Assembly (NCBI GenBank): GCA_031286695.1
Contig: JAITTY010000011.1
Span: 558,001-622,000 of the forward strand
Length of the DNA: 64,000 nt
DNA from: Sphingobacterium sp.
GTDB taxonomy: Bacteria; Bacteroidota; Bacteroidia; Sphingobacteriales; Sphingobacteriaceae
Reading direction: 5' to 3'
The first letter of the stretch is position 1; each line of letters opens with the position of its first letter. Shown here piece by piece: positions 54,423 through 63,756 of this stretch. The notes under the pieces were generated by a model. That model was not told the DNA's origin and made no database searches. It saw only the letters and a program-made list of their open reading frames with translations. The position numbers and the translations under genes are program-made.

Positions 54423-55724
54423 ATGGCAAATATTGTTGCAATTGTTGGTCGTCCAAATGTTGGTAAATCTACCTTATTCAATCGTCTTACAGAAAGTAGA
54501 AAAGCGATTGTTGATGACTTTAGCGGGGTGACGCGCGACCGTCATTATGAAACAGCCGAGTGGATCGGAAAGAAATTTACAGTAATTGATACAGGTGGTT
54601 TTGTACATGGTTCGGATGATATCTTTGAAGAGGCTATTCGTGATCAGGTCTATATCGCTATTGAAGAGGCTTCGGTCGTTATATTCATGGTGGATGTCAC
54701 AACTGGCATTACCGACTTGGATGACGAAATCGCTGATATTCTGAGAAGAAGCTCCAAACCTGTGTATGTAGTGGCCAATAAAGTCGATCACGCTAAATTG
54801 CACCATGAATCGGCAGAGTTTTATGCCTTTGGTTTAGGTGAGGTCTTCAATATCTCATCGGCTACAGGATCGGGTACAGGGGAATTGTTGGATGCTGTTG
54901 TTTCTCATTTCGAAGTGGAAGAGGAAGAAGAAGAATCCTTACCTAAATATACCATCGTAGGCCGCCCGAATGTGGGTAAATCCTCCTTGACAAATGCATT
55001 GATCGGCAAAGATCGCAATATTGTAACGCCAATGGCAGGGACAACACGTGATTCAATCCGTATACATTACAATCAATATGGGCATAACTTTTTATTGATC
55101 GATACTGCAGGTCTTCGCCGTAAGTCTAAAGTAAATGAAGATATCGAGTTTTATTCAGTGATGCGTACCATCAAAGCATTGGAAGATTCTGATGTGACGA
55201 TTTTAATGCTAGATGCACAAGATGGATTGGAAGCGCAAGACGTGAATATCTTCAACTTAGCGGAGAAGAACCGTAAAGGTATCGTGATTGTTGTCAATAA
55301 ATGGGATTTGATCGAAAAGGACAATAAAACAATGAAGGCCTTTGAAGATCGCATCAAAGAAAAAATAGCACCATTTACAGATGTGCCTATTATCTTTACT
55401 TCCGTCACCGAAAAACAACGTGTTCTTAAGGTATTGGAAGTTGCCGATAAGGTATATGCCAACAAGACAAAGAAAATCCCTACGTCCAAGTTGAATGAAG
55501 TGATGTTGGATATTATCGAAAACTATCCACCGCCATCCTTAAAAGGAAAATATATCAAAATTAAATATGCAACGCAGTTGCCTGGACGGACACCGATGTT
55601 TGCATTCTTTTGTAATCTGCCCCAATACATCAAAGATCCGTATAAACGCTTTATAGAGAATAAATTGCGTGAAAACTTTGACTTTACAGGTGTGCCAATT
55701 CAAATATATTTTAGACAGAAATAG
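54423..55724 (+). CDS. der: Ribosome-assembly GTPase Der (EngA)
   Basis: Essential double GTPase in 50S ribosomal subunit assembly. A GTG at 54381 is in frame, but ATG 54423 starts the family N-terminus MANIVAIVGRPNVGKSTLFN, so the protein is 433 residues. The first G domain has GRPNVGKST, DTGG and NKVD; the second has GRPNVGKSS, DTAG and NKWD. The C-terminal KH-like domain (MLDIIENYPPPSLKGKYIKI, ending PIQIYFRQK) is complete. cysS follows after 21 bp, probably in the same transcript. Confidence 0.97.
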   Translation: MANIVAIVGRPNVGKSTLFNRLTESRKAIVDDFSGVTRDRHYETAEWIGKKFTVIDTGGFVHGSDDIFEEAIRDQVYIAIEEASVVIFMVDVTTGITDLDDEIADILRRSSKPVYVVANKVDHAKLHHESAEFYAFGLGEVFNISSATGSGTGELLDAVVSHFEVEEEEEESLPKYTIVGRPNVGKSSLTNALIGKDRNIVTPMAGTTRDSIRIHYNQYGHNFLLIDTAGLRRKSKVNEDIEFYSVMRTIKALEDSDVTILMLDAQDGLEAQDVNIFNLAEKNRKGIVIVVNKWDLIEKDNKTMKAFEDRIKEKIAPFTDVPIIFTSVTEKQRVLKVLEVADKVYANKTKKIPTSKLNEVMLDIIENYPPPSLKGKYIKIKYATQLPGRTPMFAFFCNLPQYIKDPYKRFIENKLRENFDFTGVPIQIYFRQK

Positions 55725-55745
55725 ATTTTCAAGTAGCGATTAAAC

Positions 55746-57212
55746 ATGGACCATAATCTCTTTTTATACAATACGCTTTCGCGAACAAAAGAAAAATTCG
55801 AACCTATTCATCCCAATCTCGTTGGTATGTACGTCTGTGGACCTACAGTATACAGCGATGTGCATTTGGGAAACTGCCGGACGTTTGTATCTTTTGATCT
55901 GATTTTTAGATACCTGCGCCATCTTGGTTATAAAGTGCGTTATGTACGCAATATTACAGATGCAGGGCATTTAGAGGGCGATCGCGACGAAGGGGATGAC
56001 AAATTTGCAAAAAAAGCAAAATTGGAGCAATTGGAGCCGATGGAAATCGTTCAGAAATATACCATAGGTTTCCACGATGTGTTGCGTCTTTTCAATACGC
56101 TGCCTCCTAGTATAGAGCCTACGGCGACGGGACATATTTCCGAGCAGATCGAAATGATTGAACAAATTGTGGAGAATGGCTACGCTTATGAAAGGAATGG
56201 TACCGTCTATTTTGACGTTGAGAAGTATGTTGAGAAATACGACTATACAATATTAACCAATCGAAAATTGGAAGATATGCTCAACAATACCCGCGAATTG
56301 AGTGGTCAGGACGAGAAAAAGGGCCGTTTAGATTTTGCTTTATGGATTAAAGCAAAACCTGAAACGATTATGCGCTGGCCAGCTCCATGGAGTGTTGGAT
56401 TTCCAGGATGGCATATTGAATGTTCGGCCATGAGCAGAAAATACTTAGGTGATCAATTTGATATTCATGGTGGTGGAATGGATCTGGCAGCTACACACCA
56501 TACTAACGAAATTGCACAGTCCGAGGCGTGTAACCATACAAGCCCTGCCAAATACTGGATGCATACCAATATGTTGACTGTAAACGGTGCCCGGATGTCC
56601 AAATCCGCAGGAAATGGATTTTTGCCGGGAGAGCTTTTTACAGGAAATCATCCGCTATTGAATAGAGGTTATTCGCCAATGGCTGTACGCTTCTTCATGT
56701 TACAAGCACATTATAGAAGTACGTTGGATTTCTCCAATGAGGCATTGGATGCGGCCGATAAGGGGTATAAGCGTCTTATGACAGCCATCGGCCTTTTGGA
56801 TAAATTGAAGGTATCGAAAGGCGCTGATTCATTCAATTTAGCTGAAATCCGCCGTAAATGTTATGCTGCTATGGATGATGATTTCAATAGTCCTGTGCTC
56901 ATTGCCGAATTGTTTGAAATTGTACGTATCATCAACTCAATTTATGATGGTAAGGCGAAGGTAACGGAAGAGGGATTAGTAGACCTTAAAATATTCATGA
57001 AAGAATTTGTTGAGGATATCTTAGGGCTCAGAAACGATCAGACTTCCGCATCTGATGATATCGATGACGTTATGAATCTGGTTATTAAATTACGTAATGA
57101 AGCGAAGGCAAATAAAGACTTCGTGACTTCAGATCGTATCCGTGATGAGCTTAATTCTATTGGAATTCAGTTGAAAGATAGCAAAGAAGGAACACTTTGG
57201 AATAAGATTTGA
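55746..57212 (+). CDS. cysS: Cysteinyl-tRNA synthetase
   Basis: Charges tRNA-Cys with cysteine; class I synthetase, 488 residues. YVCGPTVYSDVHLGNCRTF contains a zinc-ligand Cys and the HIGH variant HLGN; WHIECSAMS holds another zinc ligand; RMSKSAGN is the KMSKS loop. The C-terminal helical DALR-like and anticodon region (AMDDDFNSPVLIAELFEIVR) is present. It follows der by 21 bp and its stop overlaps the open upstream part of the next frame. Confidence 0.97.
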   Translation: MDHNLFLYNTLSRTKEKFEPIHPNLVGMYVCGPTVYSDVHLGNCRTFVSFDLIFRYLRHLGYKVRYVRNITDAGHLEGDRDEGDDKFAKKAKLEQLEPMEIVQKYTIGFHDVLRLFNTLPPSIEPTATGHISEQIEMIEQIVENGYAYERNGTVYFDVEKYVEKYDYTILTNRKLEDMLNNTRELSGQDEKKGRLDFALWIKAKPETIMRWPAPWSVGFPGWHIECSAMSRKYLGDQFDIHGGGMDLAATHHTNEIAQSEACNHTSPAKYWMHTNMLTVNGARMSKSAGNGFLPGELFTGNHPLLNRGYSPMAVRFFMLQAHYRSTLDFSNEALDAADKGYKRLMTAIGLLDKLKVSKGADSFNLAEIRRKCYAAMDDDFNSPVLIAELFEIVRIINSIYDGKAKVTEEGLVDLKIFMKEFVEDILGLRNDQTSASDDIDDVMNLVIKLRNEAKANKDFVTSDRIRDELNSIGIQLKDSKEGTLWNKI

Positions 57213-57262
57213 TAGATAAGAAAATCGAATTTATAAAAAGAGGAAAGAAAGATCATTTGCAT

Positions 57263-58147
57263 ATGAATTTTTGGAATAGGCTATCCGTCGTCGCATTGAT
57301 GAGTGTCGCTGGTACGACACTATATGCACAGATACCCGAGAAAGTTGGAAGCCTATTACAGGCCGATAAGGACGCTGCTGCATTGTCGAAAGCGTCTACG
57401 CCGCATCAGGCATTTTTATCGATCATTGATAAGGAATCTACGTTTTATGTTCCATCGGCGGTAAATGCTTATAACTACCTCAATAATAGACCAAATATTC
57501 CCGATGTTTTGAATTGGCAGCCTACATTTGCACTGATTGCTAAGAGTCAGGAATTTGGTGTTACTTCGGGCTCCATGGATTTTCAAAAAGTAGGTGCTCG
57601 ATTGCGTCATGGAGAATATCTGACCGTATGGAAGCGGAATAAAAAGGGCAAGTGGTTGGTTGATATTCGTGCCGAAGTGGAAAATAATGGAAAGGATGGG
57701 GAGTTTGATCTTGAATATATCGAACCTACCGATTCCTGGTATTTGAAACATCGCTCTAAAGTGCGTTTAAATCAGCGCGAAGATATTGTCTTGGAAACGG
57801 ACAAATTGATGTCAACCGTATTGAAAGCAGACAATCCAACTGCATATAAGGAGTTTTTAAGCGAGGATGTCCGGTTTTTGTTCCCTTGGACCAGTCCGAT
57901 GGAAGGAAAGGCAACAATGATGGCTTATCTCAAAAAACAACGGATGACGATAGAAACAGTTCCTGAAGAGGTAAAACGTTCTTACAGTGGTGATTTTGCC
58001 TATACAAAAGGAACTGCAACAGTAAGGCAAAAGGATAAAGTTGTGAAGTATAATTATATCCGTATCTGGCAACTGAGCGAATTGGCGAAAGATGATGTGA
58101 AGAAGGCCAATTGGAATATTCTGATAGAGATGATGTTTGAGAAATAA
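57263..58147 (+). CDS. Secreted protein with two NTF2-like (DUF4440/SnoaL-type) domains
   Basis: A 294-residue exported protein. The frame opens at 57209 inside cysS, but the ATG at 57263 starts a clear signal peptide (MNFWNRLSVVALMSVAGTTLYAQ). Two repeats of the NTF2-like fold are suggested: residues about 45-150 (HQAFLSIIDKESTFYVPSAV, YLTVWKRNKKGKWLVDIRAE) and about 170-294 (ETDKLMSTVLKADNPTAYKE, AYTKGTATVRQKDKVVKYNYIRIWQ). Such domains bind small hydrophobic molecules or act as scaffolds; no catalytic residues can be assigned. It may be read through from cysS. The function is unknown. Confidence 0.8.
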   Translation: MNFWNRLSVVALMSVAGTTLYAQIPEKVGSLLQADKDAAALSKASTPHQAFLSIIDKESTFYVPSAVNAYNYLNNRPNIPDVLNWQPTFALIAKSQEFGVTSGSMDFQKVGARLRHGEYLTVWKRNKKGKWLVDIRAEVENNGKDGEFDLEYIEPTDSWYLKHRSKVRLNQREDIVLETDKLMSTVLKADNPTAYKEFLSEDVRFLFPWTSPMEGKATMMAYLKKQRMTIETVPEEVKRSYSGDFAYTKGTATVRQKDKVVKYNYIRIWQLSELAKDDVKKANWNILIEMMFEK

Positions 58148-58161
58148 TAACGACAACTGTA

Positions 58162-58204
58162 AAATAAAAAGGGCTTGAATATTTTATTCAAGCCCTTTTT
58201 ATTT
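58162..58204. terminator. Bidirectional terminator between convergent genes
   Basis: A perfect 19-bp stem (58162-58180 with 58186-58204), loop ATTTT, A-run on one side and T-run on the other. It ends both the plus-strand NTF2-like gene and the minus-strand surA-like gene. Confidence 0.93.
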
Positions 58205-58220
58205 GATTAGCGTTGTACGC

Positions 58221-59570
58221 TTATTGTTTTTTCCATTTTTTCAATTCATCGCAAGAACCAAATTCGTCACTGATATTGATAAATGTTGTTTTCGATTTAT
58301 CGTCAAACCATTTACTTAGATTGCGATTGATTTTATCTTGTTTGGCAGCCTCTTTAATCTTTGTGAAATCTTCGTCCAAATTTGCTTTATGTGGCGGGAT
58401 ACGTGTTTTCAGGTAATTGAAACGGTAGCCAACATCGCCCATTTTGTCCGTAAATTGCTCCGGTTTAGAATACTCGCCTGGTTTTAGCTGGTCAATCGCT
58501 GTAAAGACTGATTTCTCCAATCCATCCATAGGAATCACAGTGGTACGGCTTGACCCCTCTTGATTTAGGATCATACCACCATTAAATTTACTTTCTTCTG
58601 CATCCGAGTAATTGGTAGCGGCATGATAAAAATCCAATTTTTTGTCAACCACCAATTTATAGATACTGTCCAGTTTATTTTTTGTCCGTTCCAATGCGGC
58701 TGGACCAGGATTGATCTTCATCAGGATATGGCGAGTGTGTACCTCTTCACCACGTCTTTCGAGCACTTGTATGATATGGAAGCCATATTTGGATTCTACA
58801 ATAGGTGAAAGTTCTCCCGGTTTTAATTTAAAGGCCATCGCGGAGAATTCTTTTACATAATTGTCACGTGTGCCAAAACCTAAATCACCACCATAAGGAG
58901 CGGATCCCGGATCCTGGGAATATAGACGAGCCATTGTGCCAAAGTCAGAGCCATCTACAATCTGCTTGCGAATACCTTCAATTTTCTCCCGTTGTTCTTT
59001 TTTCTCTGCATCTGTCAATTTGGGCATCATAACAATCTCACCAATTTCCACTTCAGTATTAAAATAAGGAAGGCTGTCTTGGTTTAGACCTTCAAAATAA
59101 CGTTTGACCTCTAATGGTGTCACATCGACTTTTTGAACAATATTTTGTTGCATCTTATTTGCTTTCAATTGCTCAAAAACACTTGGACGCATTTCTTCCT
59201 TATATTGTAGAAGAGAGCGGTTGAGGAATTTCTCAAGACGTTCTTGTCCACCGGCCTGTTGGGACATATGGCGCAAACGGGAATTAAGGTTGTCATCAAC
59301 TTCAGTTTCAGTAACATCGATAGAGTCGATGACCGCCTGTTGGGAAAGCAGTTTTTGAATAATTAATTGCTCAAGTACGCCACATTTAAATTTTTCATTA
59401 GGTTTGTTTCCTTGCGCCAACCATTGTGAATATTGCATATCCACGTCGGACTGTAAGATAATGCCCGATCCGACCGTTGCAACAACGCGATCAATAACCT
59501 GACGTTGCGCAAGACTGGCTTGAATTGATGCAAACAGCAATAAAAACAATATATAAATGGTTTTTTTCAT
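58221..59570 (-). CDS. SurA-like periplasmic peptidyl-prolyl isomerase (two parvulin domains)
   Basis: Periplasmic chaperone/isomerase for outer-membrane protein folding, 449 residues. The signal peptide ends at about residue 21 (SIQASLAQ). A SurA N-terminal helical domain (VIDRVVATVGSGIILQSDVD, then LLSQQAVIDSIDVTETEVDD) is followed by a parvulin domain at about 175-280 (EIGEIVMMPKLTD, DFGTMARLYSQDPGSAPYGGDLGF, KYGFHIIQVLE) and a second one at about 283-395 (VHTRHILMKINPGP, FNGGMILNQEGSS). This matches SurA layout. In a genome with many SusC barrels such a chaperone is expected; it is monocistronic here. Confidence 0.92.
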   Translation of the reverse strand: MKKTIYILFLLLFASIQASLAQRQVIDRVVATVGSGIILQSDVDMQYSQWLAQGNKPNEKFKCGVLEQLIIQKLLSQQAVIDSIDVTETEVDDNLNSRLRHMSQQAGGQERLEKFLNRSLLQYKEEMRPSVFEQLKANKMQQNIVQKVDVTPLEVKRYFEGLNQDSLPYFNTEVEIGEIVMMPKLTDAEKKEQREKIEGIRKQIVDGSDFGTMARLYSQDPGSAPYGGDLGFGTRDNYVKEFSAMAFKLKPGELSPIVESKYGFHIIQVLERRGEEVHTRHILMKINPGPAALERTKNKLDSIYKLVVDKKLDFYHAATNYSDAEESKFNGGMILNQEGSSRTTVIPMDGLEKSVFTAIDQLKPGEYSKPEQFTDKMGDVGYRFNYLKTRIPPHKANLDEDFTKIKEAAKQDKINRNLSKWFDDKSKTTFINISDEFGSCDELKKWKKQ

Positions 59571-60002
59571 CCGTATAAATTATTTATGATATTAATGAGT
59601 GTTCCTCATTTTGTTTTAAATGAGTTCGTTTACTCATTACCTTCGTACTCTAAGGTATTCGTGAGCTCACTTCGTTCGGTTCACTCTTTTTTGTTTATGA
59701 TTTACTCATGATTAAAGACACAAGCCCTTGCCCATATGAGTCGTAATTCTGTCCAATATATACTTTTTTGAACAACAGCACAAAATTATCAGATTATATG
59801 AATTATTCGTACTTTTATTTAACAATATTTTTGTATTCCCAATATTTAAAATTGGCGATTTTGGAATTGTTAAAATTGATGCGCTAAAATACGCATTTGC
59901 CTATAAGAAAGGACGGTTTTAACCAAATTTAACAAGTCTATTGCCGATATTTACGCGTATAAAATGGCTGGGGTGAGTATCAACACTTATAAAATAATTT
60001 CA
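59571..60002. other. Divergent intergenic region, no gene seen
   Basis: 430 bp between the surA-like gene (minus) and the lactonase gene (plus). The first 120 bp contain recurring TTCGT and CTCAC/TCACTC motifs and a small hairpin TACCTT/AAGGTA near 59638-59657. The rest is AT-rich. I find no promoter with both boxes correctly spaced. Confidence 0.5.
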
Positions 60003-61094
60003 ATGAAAAAAGCATTTATTTATTTGATGACAATTTTACCACTTGCTAGTTTTGCTCAGCAGATTCCTATGTTTGTGGGGACGTATACCAGCAAAACTGA
60101 AAGTAAAGGTATCTATATCTATAATTTTGACGTTAAAACAGGTGAAACAACCTTGTCGAGTACACAGGAGAGCAAAGACCCTTCATTTTTGGCGCGAAAT
60201 AATAACTTTATTTATGCCGTCAATGAAGTTCCAAATCAGGAGGGAAGTGTTTCCGCTTATTCTTTTAAGGATGGTCATTTAACCTTTCTAAACTCGCTTC
60301 CTTCTGGCGGAGAGTCACCTTGTTTTGTTGAAGTGCACCCGAAAGGAAGTCTGCTTGCTGTGGCAAATTACACGGGTGGGTCAGCAGCTTTGTTTGATTT
60401 AGAAAGTAACGGTGTTTTGAGTAAGAGAGCTCGATTGATACAGCATGAAGGCAAGGGAGTTGATCCGCAGCGTCAGGAAAAACCACATGTACATTCGACC
60501 TTTTTTTCCAATAAAGGAGATAAGTTATATGTTCAGGATCTTGGGCTGGATGAGATCTCCATATATCCGGTGAATAAAGCTGGGAATATCTATAGTCTAG
60601 CCGAGGAATCTGAAGACATCTTTACACCTGCAGGCGGTGGTCCACGACATATTGTATTCGATAAGAAAGAGAAATTCCTGTATGTCGTCCTGGAAATGAC
60701 TGGTCAAATAGCATCGTATAAAAAAGATGGTGATGCGTGGATGTACCAGAGTACTTTTGAAATCAATCCGGAAGGCTTTAAGGGTAATAACGGTGGCGCG
60801 GATATTAAGCTGTCTGCTGATGGGAAATTTCTGTATGCGACCAATCGTGGTGATGCAAATACAATAGCTACTTTTTCGGTTGAGAAGGACGGAGATCTGA
60901 AGAAAATATCCAATCTTTCAGTGAAAGGTAAAGGACCTCGTAATTTCAACCTTTCTCCAGACGGGAAATATCTTTTGGTCGCCAATCAATATACAAATAA
61001 TATTGTTTTGTTTAGCCGGGATGCCAAAACTGGTTTGTTGACAGATACTGGGAAAGAAATTTCTGTACCAGCACCTGTTTGTATCATATTCTAA
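60003..61094 (+). CDS. Secreted lactonase-family beta-propeller (6-phosphogluconolactonase type)
   Basis: A 363-residue seven-bladed propeller of the lactonase family (PF10282 type). An ATG at 59964 is in frame, but ATG 60003 begins a signal peptide (MKKAFIYLMTILPLASFAQ), so I use it. Family features: IPMFVGTYTSKTESKGIYIY, NPSFLA-like DPSFLARNNNFIYAVNE, PCFVEVHPKGSLLAVANYTGGS, KPHVHSTFF, PAGGGPRHIVFDKKEKFLYVVLE, and GKGPRNFNLSPDGKYLLVAN. Cytoplasmic members hydrolyse 6-phosphogluconolactone, but this copy is exported, so it probably acts on another sugar lactone, or has a binding role. The substrate is uncertain. Confidence 0.88.
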   Translation: MKKAFIYLMTILPLASFAQQIPMFVGTYTSKTESKGIYIYNFDVKTGETTLSSTQESKDPSFLARNNNFIYAVNEVPNQEGSVSAYSFKDGHLTFLNSLPSGGESPCFVEVHPKGSLLAVANYTGGSAALFDLESNGVLSKRARLIQHEGKGVDPQRQEKPHVHSTFFSNKGDKLYVQDLGLDEISIYPVNKAGNIYSLAEESEDIFTPAGGGPRHIVFDKKEKFLYVVLEMTGQIASYKKDGDAWMYQSTFEINPEGFKGNNGGADIKLSADGKFLYATNRGDANTIATFSVEKDGDLKKISNLSVKGKGPRNFNLSPDGKYLLVANQYTNNIVLFSRDAKTGLLTDTGKEISVPAPVCIIF

Positions 61095-61119
61095 TCAAGA
61101 CAAGAAGTTCAAATAAGAC

Positions 61120-61168
61120 AAGAAGATTTTTAAGAAAAACCGTATACGTTTTTCTTAAAAATCTTCTT
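61120..61168. terminator. Bidirectional terminator overlapping the mnhG stop
   Basis: A 21-bp perfect stem (61120-61140 with 61148-61168) and loop CGTATAC. It lies 25 bp after the lactonase stop on the plus strand, and its right arm covers the last 14 bases of the minus-strand mnhG gene. Confidence 0.88.
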
Positions 61169-61505
61169 TGCGGCAATCCAGTTTGCCTTCGTTCTCAAGA
61201 TCATTTAAGGTAGTTCCCTTCCATGTTTTAACTCGTTGGATATAGGCTGCTCTGCCAATCATATGTGCTGCAACTGGAGCCGTTAGGATCAGGAAAAATC
61301 CAATAGCGATGGCCTTGGTCGTTACGGATACATCCGGGAAGGTCATGGCTGCACAGATAAGTAAAAGCCCTACCCCCAATGTTGCCGCTTTGACAGTTAC
61401 CGAAAGACGTAAATAAAAATCGGGCATCCGCAAGATGCCAATAGAAGCAAATAGTATGGCCAGTGCCCCAATGGTGCTGAGTATGGCTAAAGTAATATCA
61501 ATCAT
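61155..61505 (-). CDS. mnhG: Monovalent cation/proton antiporter subunit G
   Basis: Small membrane subunit of the Mrp (Mnh) Na+/H+ antiporter, 116 residues. Three membrane segments are visible: about 5-23 (LAILSTIGALAILFASIGIL), 38-57 (AATLGVGLLLICAAMTF) and 66-85 (AIAIGFFLILTAPVAAHMIG). RMPDFYLRLSVTVKAATLG is the family signature. It overlaps mnhF by 8 bp and ends the operon. The end of its coding sequence forms part of a terminator hairpin. Confidence 0.93.
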   Translation of the reverse strand: MIDITLAILSTIGALAILFASIGILRMPDFYLRLSVTVKAATLGVGLLLICAAMTFPDVSVTTKAIAIGFFLILTAPVAAHMIGRAAYIQRVKTWKGTTLNDLENEGKLDCRKEDF

Positions 61506-61773
61506 CTTTACTTTGTTTTTCTAAATAAAATGAAAAGGCTATAGTACCTAGAAACGCGATGAGCGCCAAGATCATGGCAATATCCAGAAACACTTCCTGC
61601 GAAGTTCGTATACTATAAACGGTAATAATGCCGATCCCGATGGTGATAATGAGATCTAAGGCAATAACACGATCAAATATCTGGGGACCTTTATATAACC
61701 GAATAAAAGCCAATATGACTGAAATAGTCAGGATCGGGAGGATCACATAATCGAAATAGCTATTTAAAGTCAT
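61498..61773 (-). CDS. mnhF: Monovalent cation/proton antiporter subunit F
   Basis: A 91-residue, three-segment membrane subunit of the Mrp antiporter. YKGPQIFDRVIALDLIITIGIGII is the typical MnhF signature (KGPxxxDRVxAxD), and the C-terminal helix DIAMILALIAFLGTIAFSFYLEK is complete. It overlaps mnhE by 4 bp and mnhG by 8 bp, so translation is probably coupled. Confidence 0.94.
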   Translation of the reverse strand: MTLNSYFDYVILPILTISVILAFIRLYKGPQIFDRVIALDLIITIGIGIITVYSIRTSQEVFLDIAMILALIAFLGTIAFSFYLEKQSKDD

Positions 61774-62246
61774 CTTAAAAGTTCTAAAAGTCTTCGTTCA
61801 ACATTGTTTTTAAGGGTAGAAACAAACTGCTCCTTGCTCTTCATATACATCACATGGATAAAGAGTGTTTTTTTATCTTCACTTACATCGAGGATAAGTG
61901 TGCCGGGTGTCAACGAGATAAAGGTTGAAAGAAGGTTGATTTCTAAATCCGTTTTTGCATCCATGGGATACTTGACAATCGCTGGTTTGATAAAGAACTT
62001 AGGCGTTATCACGTCATAGGCCACCTGTACATTGGCGACAATCATTTCCCACAGGAAGAAAAGAATAAAACTCAATGTTTTGGGTACCCGATAAAAGTAG
62101 CGTTGATCCACCTCATTCCGATTCATCAGCCAGAGAATACCAAAGCCTAGCATAAAGCCGAAGAGAAAGTTAGTATAATACATCGACCCCGTCAGTGCGA
62201 CCCAAATAAAGGATAGCATAAGGTTCATTAAAAACTGTTTTATCAT
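61770..62246 (-). CDS. mnhE: Monovalent cation/proton antiporter subunit E
   Basis: A 158-residue membrane subunit of the Mrp antiporter. It has two N-terminal membrane segments (LMLSFIWVALTGSMYYTNFLFG, then SFILFFLWEMIVANVQVAYD) and a cytoplasmic C-terminal domain with NLLSTFISLTPGTLILDVSED, the MnhE signature. It starts 1 bp after the mnhD stop and overlaps mnhF by 4 bp. Confidence 0.94.
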   Translation of the reverse strand: MIKQFLMNLMLSFIWVALTGSMYYTNFLFGFMLGFGILWLMNRNEVDQRYFYRVPKTLSFILFFLWEMIVANVQVAYDVITPKFFIKPAIVKYPMDAKTDLEINLLSTFISLTPGTLILDVSEDKKTLFIHVMYMKSKEQFVSTLKNNVERRLLELLR

Positions 62247-62247
62247 A

Positions 62248-63756
62248 TCATTTCTGCCCTCCTAATACAGCGTTTATGTAAGGTGATGTGTCCAACAATT
62301 GTGTCGCAATCTGATCCGCGACATGGATAATCGCTTCGGCGTTGAGCCCGATATACAGGGACGCAGATGCCAAAATAACGACAGGAAGTATGAGCATTGT
62401 TCTTTTATAACCGATCATACCTGCAAATTTATCCTCAATGATTTCGGGATCGGGTGCATCTTTCCAGAATACCTGTGCCCACATTTTGGCAATGACAAAC
62501 AAGGTGATAAAGCTGCCAATAATCAGAGCTCCCGCGAAAGCATACTTCTCTAAGTGGAAGGCATCTTTGAATAGATAGATTTTAGGCCAGAAGCCCGATA
62601 GTGGCGGTATGCCCACCAGTGAAAAAAGAACGATGGCGAAAAGTAAGGAGATCTTCGGATATTGTGCATAAAGTCCACCCAGTTTGGTCATGTCCATGGT
62701 TCCGCGGAGCTGCCTTATAACACCTGCCATCAGGAATAAATTTGTTTTCACCATAATATCATGGATCAGGTAGAATACGGCTCCCAATAAAGCCCATTTG
62801 CTATACAAGCCCAGTCCTCCAATCATAAAACCAATATGACAAACGATCAGATAGGAAAACAACCTTCGGATATTGGTTTTGATCAATGCGCCAAACGCAC
62901 CGGTCAGAATCGTTAATATGGCTAGCACGATAAGGAGTTCCTTGGTAAAATGATTGGGGATAAACAATAATGAAAATACCCTGAACAAGGCGTAAATCCC
63001 AACCTTGGTCAATAATCCTCCAAATGTCGCTGCTACGGCCGAAGGCGGAGTATGATAAGAGGAGGGTAACCAGAAATAGAGTGGAAATACGGCAGATTTA
63101 ATGCCAAAGCCGATCAGGAAAAATGTTGCTGTAATTTCTACTAATGCCTGATTTTGTATTTTCGGGATACGCAGGGCCAGGTCCGCCATGTTTAATGAGC
63201 CCGAAATGCCATAGAGTATACCAATACCTGTTAAGAAAAATGTCGAGGCCAGGATATTCATGGCCATGTATTTTACAGCACCTTCCAGTTGGGATTTTCT
63301 TCCGCCCAGGGTCATGAGCACAAAAGAAGAGATAATAATAACTTCAAACCATACATATAGGTTGAAGATATCGCCTGTTAGAAAGGCGCCATTGAGTCCC
63401 ATCATCAAAAAGTGAAAGATCGGGAAATAGCCATAGAGAATACGCTGGCGGCCCACGCCGACACAGGAAAAGATGGAGACCGCCAGACCCGCGATAGAAG
63501 TCAGGAGAACAAGGGTACTGCTGAATAGATCGGCAACAAAAACGATCCCGAAAGGAGCTTTCCAGTTGGCTGCATTCATGGTCAAAATACCACCATCATA
63601 AACCTTGAAGAATAGTTTAAAGGCAAGAATGAGTGCGAGCAAGCTTCCGCCAACGCTCAGAAAACGTTGTGCAGTAGATTTGCGCCACAACATCAGTTGG
63701 ACAATAGCAATAAATAAATGCACGATAATCGTGGCAATAATGTGGTTATCTATCAT
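62248..63756 (-). CDS. mnhD: Monovalent cation/proton antiporter subunit D
   Basis: Proton-conducting subunit of the Mrp antiporter, 502 residues, homologous to NuoN/NuoM. About 14 membrane segments are visible. Conserved parts include the NLYVWFEVIIISSFVLMTLGG helix with the functional Glu, KSAVFPLYFWLPSSYHTPPSAVAA, and YLIHDIMVKTNLFLMAGVI. It overlaps mnhC by 4 bp (ATGA) and is 1 bp before mnhE. It works with the other Mnh subunits to expel Na+ or K+ in exchange for protons. Confidence 0.95.
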   Translation of the reverse strand: MIDNHIIATIIVHLFIAIVQLMLWRKSTAQRFLSVGGSLLALILAFKLFFKVYDGGILTMNAANWKAPFGIVFVADLFSSTLVLLTSIAGLAVSIFSCVGVGRQRILYGYFPIFHFLMMGLNGAFLTGDIFNLYVWFEVIIISSFVLMTLGGRKSQLEGAVKYMAMNILASTFFLTGIGILYGISGSLNMADLALRIPKIQNQALVEITATFFLIGFGIKSAVFPLYFWLPSSYHTPPSAVAATFGGLLTKVGIYALFRVFSLLFIPNHFTKELLIVLAILTILTGAFGALIKTNIRRLFSYLIVCHIGFMIGGLGLYSKWALLGAVFYLIHDIMVKTNLFLMAGVIRQLRGTMDMTKLGGLYAQYPKISLLFAIVLFSLVGIPPLSGFWPKIYLFKDAFHLEKYAFAGALIIGSFITLFVIAKMWAQVFWKDAPDPEIIEDKFAGMIGYKRTMLILPVVILASASLYIGLNAEAIIHVADQIATQLLDTSPYINAVLGGQK

